Below, piece by piece: positions 1 through 19,053 of a DNA stretch of 64,000 nucleotides. Numbering within the stretch: position 1 is the first letter of the stretch; the number at the start of each line of letters is the position of its first letter. This stretch comes from Xiphophorus maculatus. Lineage: Eukaryota > Chordata > Actinopteri > Cyprinodontiformes > Poeciliidae. The DNA lies in the NCBI RefSeq assembly GCF_002775205.1, contig NC_036457.1, positions 11,880,996 through 11,944,995 of the forward strand. Reading direction: 5' to 3'. Under the pieces are notes generated by a model, which searched no databases, was not told the DNA's origin, and saw only the letters and a list, made by a program, of their open reading frames with translations. The position numbers were made by a program, and so were the translations under genes.

Positions 1-2573
1 AAAATACAAATATCTTGAAATCACTTTTTGTTTAAAGGACAAGGAAGAAATAAAAAACATGCCAGTCAGGCCTAATGAATTACCACTTAAAACTGAAACT
101 TATTACAGATGTGATTACCAAAGCTAAACTCAATCTGTCACATGATCTTTATAATTAATTGTAGGCTCTATAAATAGCTGCAAAACAAATTGTGTGATTC
201 CTGGTTCTAAGTCATTTTCGCCACATGTAGATGTGTGAATGCATCAACTTAATTGGTGGATTTTTACATTTGAGTTAAGCATTTGAAGAGGTGTATCTAA
301 TAATGTCTTTGCACAACTGTGTTGGGTGTTGGCATTTTCATTTGTTGAGTTATGAATGGCCTGAGGTGAGAAGCGATTTATCCTTATGAGTTTATGATAG
401 AAATGTTTTTCTTACATGCGCTGTCGTTTTTTCTTTACTGCAGAAATTCCTTCCGGGTCAATGCTTCTGTGTTTTTCTGTGTATCTTTCCTGGCCAGAAG
501 CATTGACTTTGTGTAGTCTCTTTATTTTTTCTTAACATAGAAAGTATTCCTGGCTAAGTGCTTTGTCACTTCTTTGCTCAAGAGGAAGAATTGCTGATTT
601 GTCAACGATTCAGTTACATCGCCTTCCTTTCATAAGCAACTTTTTACCCCTCGGCTTTAAATTATACAATTAAATTAATTTGACTATGCAATGTTATCTT
701 TAGGATGGGTTCAGACTGTATTTGTTATGATTACATCTTTAGATTGTATTGGTATTGAATTTCACAGTTTTGAATTGAATCCAAATTCTGATTTTGTTAA
801 CAAATTGTCTTGGAAATTACTTCCAGGTGGCATTCTCTTATTAATTAGTGCTAATAAACCAAATTGAACTTCATTGCCCTAATGTGAAGTAATTTACAGT
901 GCATCATTATGAGATATGTCTTATAACTACACTATCACTTTTCTCAGCCTAGTGGTGGAAGTAGGTTTCTATGAATTTGTAATGTGTAGATAAAATACAC
1001 AATAAGGATCCCAGTTATATGATTAGTTTTGATTTTGGTTTCTTTCTTTTTATTGTCTTTTTTTTTTTACAATGCAAATAATGTGAATGAAGCACAAGCA
1101 CTCACAAAGACTCACAAAGAAGTCTCACTGAAATGTCTGAAATGTAAAGCTAAAGGTATGCAGGTAACCCGGGACCCTGTAGGCACAAAGGTGTGATTTT
1201 CATTTTAGGAATATGTCTAAGCCTGTACACAACTTCAAAAACAGACTGCTGCCGCCTGCGGTCGTTTCTTTTTGTGTTTTCATAAATAAAGTCAACATTC
1301 AAGGTTGAGACAATGTGGGGCAGTGACGCCAGACCTTTGCATATAGTCTGGCATTTTTGCATACAAGCAACTTTTTTTGTAAAGGGCAAACAATCTGGGA
1401 ACATCAACCTTAACCCATTTATCTGATTAACATCAACATACCAGTCTTTTCATCTTTCTTATATAATAATCTTTCAGCATTAACAATAGGGAAGAGGTTG
1501 ATAGCTCCCCTTCATACTCTTGTCATTATTTCTGAATCTGTTTATGCTTTAAAATATTGTGCAAACTGTACATCATCACTATGTAATCCCTTGATCCGAA
1601 CAGGTTTAAGTCAGCTGATGCGGTGCTGTGAATACTTGGCTTGGTGAGACAGAAGTAGGCTGATCTCAAACTCTTTCTCCGTATTGGACCTTTCACAAAA
1701 CACACAGAGGCGACAAAAAGATGCCTTAGACTTGTCTTTGGTGAAAGTTTTATTAATGGCAGCAAAGGTTGCATCAACGGCTTTTTATAGGACATAAGCA
1801 CAACATCTAAGCATAGAAGTGCCTGTTGAAACAAAATTAATTTCAACAGTAAAAACCAAATAGCTTACACATGGTAAATGGCAATCCAGAAAAATACACA
1901 GCTAAACACAAAAGCAACGAGCTAGCATTTTACGAGAAGGAAAAACAAGCAAAAGCTCTTCCACTGATTTTGTCATGAAAGAAACTATGTTAAACATAAA
2001 ATCATTCAGCCAATCATCTTTCTAACAGAAAGACATAACAGAGTGGTAAGGTAAAGTTGCACCAATAACTGCAAAGCATTCATAATGACAACTAGAGAAA
2101 GGAAAGCCTGCAGAGTGAAGAAAGAAAATGTATAAGTACTGCTGCAGCCAAAGCTCAGTGCATAATTATAAAAGAAGTGTCAGCAGCACTGACAAAGTAA
2201 TTAAGCTGTCTTTCAAGCCTTTTGCTGAGGGAGATCAATCCTGCCTTTTTATTTTATGACTTTGTGTATAATGAAAACAAAATTAATTTCAGAGTTCAAG
2301 ATTGCTATCTGTCACAGTATGTTTTTTTTCACAATAAGATGTCAACTTACAGACAGATCTAGTCTAACATGTTTCTCAGCATATTTGTGTTTATACAGCA
2401 GAACCACTTTGTACAGTTCAGTCTGTACATGTTTTTTTTCCATTTTAATAAGACGAAATAAAATTTCAAAGAGAACAAAAAAATAAAAGCAGGCAAATGG
2501 AAAGTAAATAGTGTTACTGTCTTCGGCACCTTTTTTTCCGGTTTTGTCCTCCAGCCCCTATTCCCCTGAGGAG

Positions 2574-2617
<44 letters not shown>

Positions 2618-2900
2618 TTTAGGAAAAATAATTTTGAGGTTTTACTTTCAGGACAAAAATTTCTCTTAAACTATTTAACAGCAGACAAAACTCACAATCA
2701 AATTTCTTATAACCACACCACTGGATAGTCTTCGTGTGCAGCATTTACCTCAAGGGCTCAAAGCTGAATCGCAGCCAACCTCCATCATGAACATCCATTC
2801 ATCATTGTGACATGTCACGGTTTATCTTCTCTATTGCATTTTGTTCTTTCATGAGGCGTCACTGTCCCCATGAAAGAAACATGTGGTTTTGATTTACTCT
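1..2900. other. Upstream flank without a recognised gene
   Basis: No open frame here looks like a conserved protein, and no splice-consistent exons were found. The stretch is AT-rich single-copy-like DNA with one trinucleotide microsatellite near 2,580. It forms the 5' flank of the deaminase-like gene that starts at 3175. The longest minus-strand frames (about 1,150-1,850) have no recognisable motif and are probably chance. Confidence 0.5.
2576..2617. repeat. (TTA)n microsatellite
   Basis: About fourteen tandem TTA units, uninterrupted. Simple sequence repeat with no sign of function. Confidence 0.95.
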
Positions 2901-2910
2901 TTCTGCATGG

Positions 2911-2935
2911 AGTAAGGTGAACTATTCACCTTACT
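2911..2935. repeat. Perfect 11-bp inverted repeat just upstream of a TATA box
   Basis: Arms at 2911-2921 and 2925-2935 are perfect reverse complements around a 3-nt centre. The right arm ends one base before a TATA-like element, so this could be a palindromic promoter operator or simply another member of the window-wide set of short-loop palindromes. Confidence 0.8.
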
Positions 2936-2936
2936 C

Positions 2937-2943
2937 TATAAAA
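2937..2943 (+). promoter_or_regulatory. TATA box of the deaminase-like gene
   Basis: A TATAAAA element lies about 235 bases upstream of the first in-frame ATG of the deaminase-like gene. Transcription would be expected to start near 2,965-2,975, giving a leader of about 200 nt without an intron. A TATA promoter suits an inducible gene. Loose GAAA repeats near 2,871-2,880 resemble half of an interferon-response element but do not meet the full consensus, so inducibility is only inferred. Confidence 0.5.
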
Positions 2944-3174
2944 ACAGGGCCACCACGCAGAGATGATAAAAGTGTGGTTGAGACAAACTCATGGAGTGAC
3001 TATTGAAACAGTTTCCAGAATGTTTTTGTAGGACTGTGAGTGTTCATAAGAGGTGGAGCTTTGGGCTGGGGGAAGCAAAGTAATGAGCATAGCTGTCACT
3101 TCATTTAGCAGAAGTCCGGGAAGCGACTCAGCGTTCGCAAGCAGCAAGAGAACCTGAGAGTAAAACTTCAATAG

Positions 3175-6100
3175 ATGAAGAGCAGCATGGACATTCCCAT
3201 GTGAGTAACCTAAATATCTGAGTTTAGTAAAACAATAGATCTGTCTTTGTAATATTTATGCTGAAATAGCCCTTAACTCTTCTAATCTTCGCTTTCACCT
3301 CTGTCCTCTTGTCAGCCCACAGCCCTGTTGGCATAATTTAAGACTTTCTGAACATTTTCTTCTCGCCGGCTCTGTTCATCGAAATTACATGTGTGTTTTC
3401 ATCCAGGTTTAGTCGTAAGCGGCATCTGATATTTGGATGTAATGATCAGCTTCCACTCCGTAGGAGAAAATGCCTGATGGACTGGTCAGACTCAGCTGAA
3501 CATTCAGACAGACTGATGTGAGTACACTCTAATCTGAATATGCGGTGAAAAACTGTTTTCATTGTGTGTTTGTTGGACGGTGTGGTGCATTTTTGTCAGA
3601 AAAACAGGATTTATGAAACTTTATGACAGACAGTTTACCACTCAAGTTAATTTAATGTAGTTTAAAAGTAGGAGAATACAGTATGATGTTATCATAATCA
3701 TGGGAAGTCAATATCCAGCGTTCCAGTTCTATAATTGTGACATTAACATCTAAAACCATCAGATAGAAACCTCCATATTACCTAATTGCAGAAATATTAT
3801 AATATTTTCATTCCTATTGATTTAGAAAAAGAATTGGAACATTCCTTGATGCATGGAGATAATGGGTACAAATAAAGAAACTATTTTATTTCTTTGAAAT
3901 TATTCAAAATGGGTATGTTTAAGGCTACATTATGTTTTGTTTTATGTACTTCTGTTTTAAATAAGCAAAGCTTAGCCTAAATGATTTTACTTGAGACCAA
4001 CTTATTGACTAAACCAGTATACAACTGTCTTCGTCCTCACCTTTAAATAAATATCCCGACACCATTTTGCTGACTTCATTTAGGCAGATGTTTTCACTTA
4101 CGTCTGCTGCTCTGAGAGCGGAAGCGAGCTGATGAATTTTCTAAGATGTGGCCAACGAGGAACATGGTTTCCTGCAAAATTACTTTTACCCCATGATTTT
4201 TCTTTTCACCTTTCGTCATTTTACAGTCATAAAAGTCTTAAGTCACTCACTTAAGACTTTAATGGAGGTCTTAAGTGAGTGACCAAGCTAAAGGGGGTGG
4301 AGAACATTTGTGGATGTCAGTTTTTTTAAAGTTTCAACACAGATTCTTGACTGGGTTTCAGTCTGAGCTTGTCTTAACCATTCTGACATGTGAATATGCT
4401 TTGATATATACATGTGGGTTTCAAACCCCAGGAGCCATTTGCAAGGCATCTTATGAGTTTGTGGCAATTTTTCTTTTCTGATCCCATGCACAAAAAGTGA
4501 GCGCTAGTATTTGTTTGCATTTTTAAAGCCATATTTGGATGCATCTATGTACTGAGGTCAGGTGCAAGCTTTTTTGAAACTTTATGTGTAATTATGCATC
4601 ATAAACATGCATGTAAAAAACCAGTAGGCATAATACAAACTATCAACTAACTAATCATTTAGTGATTAAATAAAAAACAAAAAAGAGAAACTGATGTTTA
4701 CATATAAAACACAAATAATAATGAAAGGCATTTATTAAATAAATTATGAAATCTTCATATTTAGCCTGAAAGTTGTGGGACTCAATAAAATGTTTGAAAA
4801 ATAGAATCAAGTCATTCATTATGTATTCCAAGTACATTTTTTGTGCAATTCAACAGAAACAGTATGTCGCTGTATTCTAAGGTTGAGACACTTTTTTGAA
4901 ATACAGTCACTCTGTCATGTGTTGTTTGTGGCTGACTGTAGACACACATGCAGAACAGCAGAAGTGTGCAGGTGATGATGAAAATATTTAATGAAGTGAT
5001 GAGAAACAAAAAAACAAACTCACAAAATCTACAGGAGGCCTGGGTAGAAAATAAATCATAAATCCGAGGATATAACTGGGGGACTCATGGGGCAGAGAGA
5101 CAAACAGGAAGTAACTGGAGGAACAAACAAGTCATGACTGAGAAAGAGGTGAATAAATACTGCGAGGTAAAGTGTTTGAACAAAGAGCTGAGCTGGAGAG
5201 TACACTGGAAAACAGGAAATAAATTTAACACTAAAGAATAACTATACTGAATAAACAATTAAACTAGAGGTACTAAGAATAACTAGAACAAATAAACAAA
5301 ACTAGAAAGACTAAGAAGGACTGAACTAAAGAAGAGCCAAAACAAGACTAAACTAATCAGAAAATACACTAAGGAACACAGAATAATGAAATAAATCAAA
5401 TTCCAAAACAACTGAACAAACTGGGATCCTGACGAACAATATCCAAATCAATTCAACAAAGTATTTTAATTTGCAACCCTTTTATTTTATGGAGGGTAAC
5501 AGTAATACAATCTGCCCAAATTTTAATTAGCTTCAATTATCACTACTTCCTGGTTTGTTTATTGCAGCAAACTGTCTCTACTGTGAAAGTGTCTTCAGGG
5601 GTTTAATGCATTCAGTTGTTTGATAAATCCCGTAGACCGTGATCCCTGCACAGTTTTAGGTGGTTGATCTTCAATCTTTTAGCCATGTTAGTGTGAACTC
5701 CAAGTCTTTTTAAAATCTTTGAAGACAGTGAAAGGCATGTGGAGTATCTGTGGCATTAAAGTAGTACGTAATAGGATCACTCAGCACCGCATAGGTGCTG
5801 AGTGATTGATGTAACTACACCCTAATATTTACAGCAGCAGGCAGGGTGTGCCTTCTCATCATGCAGTAGAACAACCTGCACATTAACTACAAATGCATAA
5901 AAACAAAAGATAACAGAAAAATTAAAAAACTGATAAATGCCAGGTAATTTCAGTTGCAGCAGCAGGTCCTCCTTTTCTAACATAGCCCTTATTAACTAAC
6001 CATTTGGCTCATAACAAAAACTCCCACTGGTTTTTCGTGATGAAGTTTGTTTCATAATTTTCTCTATTGTACCTCAGTTGCCTTTACAGGTTTGTTTATG

Positions 6101-7563
6101 CTGAAATTAATTTGCACACAGTTGGACCGAGTTTTGGATGAGTTGGATTTTATTTTTGATTTATTTGGATATAGGGGACCAAATACATGCGAATGCCTAC
6201 AACGCATTTTAGATCTGGAACAATCATCTTTAATCTGAAATGTAGTTTTTTTATGAGGTTAGCAATGTTTAATTGGCAGCTTAGGAGACATAAAATGGTT
6301 TGATGTAAGTAAAAAACAGATTGCACCCAAAGAAGGAACGCTCTGACTAACTCAGCAAGAAAAATATGCTGATAAATAAGCTTCAGGCCAACTGATAAAA
6401 TCGTTGAATAAATTACTATTTTGTTTTTCAGGACAAGCAGTACTTCCACTTGGTTGTTCGACTCATGTGTGAACAGGTGGAAGATCAGTCACAAGAACAC
6501 ATTGGAGCTATTGGAGCTGACGCGTCTCTGGGCCGACGCAGAAAGTTCTGTGCAGAAAGTTTTAGAGTGTCTCAAAACCAAACGGGGCGACGTCTTCCTA
6601 GACCACTTGGTGAACAGCAAGTTTCTAGCCTTTCACAGAGACATCACGGATGAATATGGCAGGGAAGACAAGCAGCACTCGTGGGCGGTCATCGAAAAAC
6701 AGGAAGAGGTCATTATGTATGGGCCTTATTATCCTAACTACAACAGCGGAGAACACAGCGAGGACATCATCATTACACAAACTCAAGAGCTTCTGGAGGC
6801 AGAGGACTTCCCGCAAGGCTGGACAGTGTATATTTTCACCATGAACAGTCCTTGTTTGGCAAGAAATTCGGACCCATGCATGCTAAACCTCGTTCATTGG
6901 GCCCGAGACTGGTGGAGCATGTTTGCAGTTAAGACTTATATAGGCTATGTGAGAAGTTGGGGCTTTAAAGGAAACAAAGAAAATGTTTTTAAGGAACTCA
7001 ATTACAGACAAGTGGAAATGATAACTCAAAGTGTGGACTATGGGAGCTACGTTGAATTAATTGATAAGATCGATGATCTCAGTCCTTTATGTGAAACTGT
7101 GTTTATTGTTGCTAAGGACTTACTGAAAGGTGAGAAGCTCAACATTCCTTTGATAACCACAGAAGAAAAACAGGAACATAAGAGTTACTTCAAAAATATG
7201 AACAGTATACTTGAGTCCAAACAGGAAGAGGAGAAAAAACTCCTTATAAAGGAGCTGAATGCATTTGCGGAAGCAGCAGAGCCCTTGCTTTTAGGTGAAA
7301 ATCAAGGCTTAGAGGACCATTTGGAGAAAGGAAAGGTGTTTTCACTCAGTTACAATTTCAGCTCAGAGGTATGTGAAGGCCTCCAGGAAGAAATGAGAGT
7401 CAGGTTTCAACAGTGCTGGAGGGAGACAGTACAGGACAGGTGTGCGGAGTTTGTCAGGGAAAAGCTGACTGATGAGTTTAATCAACTCACTGTTCGGCTT
7501 TTTGTTGAGGACTTTCACAGGCTTACACAAGCATATTTGCAAATCGGAAAATTGAAGTTTTAA
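3175..7563 (+). CDS. AID/APOBEC-like zinc-dependent deaminase candidate, 3 exons, 422 aa
   Basis: Coding exons are 3175-3200, 3407-3517 and 6432-7563. Each junction has AG/GTGAGT-type signals, and both introns split an ATG codon after two bases, so the frame is continuous. An ATG at 3187 is an alternative start. The deaminase signature is a His-x-Glu at H154/E156 in a Gly-Glu-His-Ser-Glu context, then a helix, a strand ending FTMNSPC, and Pro-Cys at 186-187 with a second Cys at 195. This is the zinc-binding HxE...PCx(n)C layout, with nucleophilic water activation by E156. The FT..SPC strand echoes AID/APOBEC. The second cysteine spacing (seven residues) is longer than the usual two to four. 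A tryptophan-rich helix and a further strand follow, then a charged helical tail of about 200 residues. I see no signal peptide or membrane segment. The substrate (DNA, RNA or nucleoside) cannot be told. It is not AID or APOBEC1-4 by sequence; it may belong to the extra fish deaminase clades (NAD/SNAD type). Intron 2 (2.9 kb) holds repeat debris. Confidence 0.7.
4232..4283. repeat. Nested perfect inverted repeats
   Basis: Two overlapping palindromes share one arm. The 12-bp arms 4232-4243 and 4249-4260 have a 5-nt loop, and the 16-bp arms 4242-4257 and 4268-4283 have a 10-nt loop. One segment therefore exists in three alternating orientations, as expected from two successive strand-switch events. 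It lies in intron 2 of the deaminase-like gene. Confidence 0.85.
4955..5480. mobile_element. A-rich interspersed repeat relic
   Basis: The segment is rich in short ACTAA/ACTAGA-type units and aligned AAACAGGA motifs of the kind seen in decayed, dispersed teleost elements. It has no coding capacity and no clear terminal repeats. Family not identified; repetitiveness is inferred from style and needs a repeat-library match. Confidence 0.35.
5776..5806. repeat. 13-bp perfect inverted repeat, 5-nt loop
   Basis: Arms 5776-5788 and 5794-5806 are exact reverse complements. Located in intron 2 of the deaminase-like gene. Confidence 0.85.
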
Positions 7564-7977
7564 AATTCTAAGTAAAACTGAGTGTTTGGAAAGATTATGG
7601 GAATAGTAGTGCTAGGAATCCTTGTCACGCATTGAAAACTATCAAAAATCTCACCCGTCACTTAGAGTACGTCAAAATGCTTTTTCTTTAATACATTTGC
7701 TTACAATATATCACAAATAACAGAGTACATGATTATAGTGGAGTGATGTTTTTACAAAAGCTTGTACATTTCTCATTCTTGTAATTACTTAAGGTAGTAT
7801 CCCACATTTACACTGGTTACCTCTCGCTAGCAGCAGATTAGAAAGCATTGCAAATATTCTGTACAGTTTACCCATCAATAACCATATTATACAGGACGTG
7901 AATTTTAATGTAGGTTCCCACAAACCTTTCAAAGGCCCCATGTGCTACTGGCTAGAAGATGCAGATCTGATCTTAAG

Positions 7978-7989
7978 CCAGCAGAGGGA
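7978..7989 (+). promoter_or_regulatory. Possible CTCF site
   Basis: Matches eleven of twelve positions of the CCASYAGRKGGC core. It lies between two convergent genes, where an insulator would make sense. A single motif match is weak evidence. Confidence 0.25.
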
Positions 7990-9710
7990 GCTATGTGCCT
8001 GCTGTCACGCTCTCATTCCGAATAATCACCATTTACGCTGGTTAGGTAGTTTGTCTTTATAACTTTTTCAGACGTGACGTGCAATTAAGGAATCACAGCC
8101 AATGAGCCACGACGGAGGAGTTCTTGTTACACTAAACTGTAGATCACTTTCGCTGAGGTAATACTTCAGGTGAGGAGTGACGGATGAGACAGACTAGGAG
8201 GAATTTACAGGAATAGTTTGTATTCATTTATTTTGCAGCAGAGTTTTGCTGAGTGTTTCACAATTCCTAGCTGATTTTTTTCCTTTTAAAAGACTTTTAG
8301 GTCTTCTTGGATGCTGTGCATCTTAAAGGATTTTTACTGTTACTTCTTCGCTTATAAACAATTATTATGATGCAGAACCATAGCAAACGTTTTCCTGGTA
8401 AATGAGCCAGGGTTCCTTCTCTCTTGAAAAGACTTAAAAACTGTGAAGTTTGCTTTTATAATTTCCAAGGACTGGCTGTGAAATCAAATAGAGTAAGGAA
8501 TACATTTGTTTTTTCAGACTTTTTTTTGTTTCATACTATAAAGAATAAAAATCTGTTAATGCTTAACAAATGCAATTTACTTTAGTTATTTATATTTGAA
8601 CGATGTATTTTTTACTTTGATTTACCACCTCTGAACTTCATTTAACATTTTATCCATGACTGAACACATACTTTTTCAAACATTTAAAGACATATTTCAC
8701 AACGTTTTTGGATTCAAAACAGCTTCTGGTTTATTGAAATTGTTACTGTGGGTCTGAAGGAATATTCTTATTCTTATCCGAGAGTCCTTACAAATCCAAG
8801 AATCATTTATTTTACTCCAGATGTGAGTGAAGCTGTGAAACATCCCTACTACACACTCTGAAAAATGTTGACTTTAATATCTTTTTTGTTTTACTTATAG
8901 AATCTAAAGAAAAAAATTACCTTTAAAGACAAATGCCAAAGGTTTTTGCTTTCATGTCCTCCCCCAATGTAAGCTAAACTTGGGTTTTTGTCCTGCCTTT
9001 TATGTCAGTGTACCTGTTATTTTAAACTCTTCTGTAGATATAGGCAAGGTTAAGCTGAAAGCAATTTTCTTGTAGCCATTCTCTGACTCACCATGTTTTT
9101 ATTGACTGCACATAGGTCCTTAAATCAAATTTTTGTTATTGTAATGAAAGAAGGATTTATTTTACACATTTGCAGGGATCCAAGAAAATATTACTGTTCC
9201 TGCCCTTTTTATCAGTTAAAACGATTTCAGGCTATCTCTGTGATTGTTGAGGTTAATGTTCTGTCCAAATACTTATTTTTTCTTTTTCATTTTTTCAAGG
9301 ATATAAAATCTTAAATGCTTTCACATCTTCTGCTGCTAATACAACATTATACTAATTTATCATTAGCACAATCTCCCAGATAGATAATTTGAAAGTTTGC
9401 CAGGAATTAAATATTTTTCTTCCACTATTTTCCTGTAAACTGACCCTGATAACACTTGGTGTAGCACCTCTGTGGTGTAACCTTTGTCACAAAGTTGTCC
9501 ACTTATGATCTGTTTTTGTGTGTTGAATGTCCATAACGACCAGAGAAAAATGTCCAAAGCTATGAAGGCAATACTTACACTTAAGTCTTTCGTGTTTCTC
9601 ATAAGTGTCATGTACTCTTTCAGTATCTTTTAGGCAGTTTGTGCTTCCATACTGGCTTTGTAGGAAAAGGCTTGAGTTCGAAAAATGTTCCTTTATAATC
9701 CCAGTTTAAT

Positions 9711-9818
9711 TGTACTTTGTCCCAAGTCGGTGTCTTCTCATCGTGTCTTGGTGTGCAGTCATGACACTGATGCCACCGATTGGAGAAAACGGTGCAGCTA
9801 GCAGTTCCGGGAGAGTTT
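9711..9818. repeat. Left arm of an imperfect inverted duplication (gata4 3' UTR)
   Basis: This segment begins about 53 nt beyond the gata4 stop codon in the gene's direction. It matches the reverse complement of 10882-10978 inside gata4 intron 5. The core 9764-9794 pairs with 10906-10936 at 30 of 31 positions, and weaker similarity runs out to about 100 bp with a gap of about a dozen bases. See the partner arm and the finding. Confidence 0.75.
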
Positions 9819-9870
9819 TGTTAGGATGCTGTACATAGGTAGTGTTTTGAGATGCAGAGCTGTAGGTCTT

Positions 9871-16611
<6,741 letters not shown>

Positions 16612-16861
16612 ATCCCCACGAGCTGGTCATCCGTGGAGGTAAATCTGGAGAAGCCTGCAAATCACCGCAATGCGCGCTATCTGGCTTATTAACGCCGCTG
16701 TCCTGGTTCAGATCTGATCTGCTGACGTCCAGCGAAGCGACCACTTTATTGAGAAAATTAAAATCGGTCTGAAGGCAGGAAGACGATAGGCTGCATGAGA
16801 GAGGAGGAGGAGGTGGAGGAAGAGACTATCCAACTAAATCAAGATCCAGCTGTTATCTGCT

Positions 16862-16863
<2 letters not shown>

Positions 16864-16958
<95 letters not shown>
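16864..16958. repeat. (TC)n microsatellite, about 95 bp, upstream of gata4
   Basis: A nearly pure dinucleotide tract 250-350 bp upstream of the gata4 start codon; in the sense of gata4 it is a GA tract. It may fall in the gata4 5' UTR or promoter, since the first exon is unplaced. Confidence 0.95.
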
Positions 16959-16999
16959 AAACACACACTTTAATCCAAATTATGCTCATTCATGCCACA

Positions 17000-18660
<1,661 letters not shown>

Positions 18661-18961
18661 ACCTAAACTATGAATATCAGTCCATATGTATTTCAGTATT
18701 GATTCAATCAATCCACCCTTTCATGTAGGAGCAAAAGACAAACAGGGCAATATTGCCTCCATGGAAATGGGGAACTGCCATCAATGTGTAACTGCAGGCT
18801 GATAACACAAGCACCAATTGCTGACTAATAATATCAAGGTGTGGCTCCGTGTGGCCTCAGACGGCACAAAGTGGCATCAAAGTCACGGGTTATTCTGATT
18901 TTATGGCCCCAATTCAGTTAATGTACAAAGATTTGCTCACGTTTGAGGAAGAGCTGAAGGT

Positions 18962-19053
18962 TTATATATATATATATATAGATATAGATATATATAAATA
19001 TATCTATATCTATATATATATATATATATATATCTATATATATGTATATATAT
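18962..19053. repeat. (TA)n microsatellite with GATA interruptions
   Basis: Alternating TA tract broken by GATATA/TATC steps; self-complementary and likely variable in length. Confidence 0.9.

Larger units (their letters stand above)
7564..9870. other. Intergenic space between two convergent genes; contains both 3' ends
   Basis: The plus-strand deaminase-like gene ends at 7563 and minus-strand gata4 has its stop codon at 9871-9873, so both 3' UTRs must fall here. Candidate minus-strand poly(A) signals (read as TTTATT on the plus strand) are at 9156-9161 and 8806-8811. A plus-strand AATAAA occurs near 8,543. A CTCF-like site lies at 7978-7989. No other gene was seen. Confidence 0.5.
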
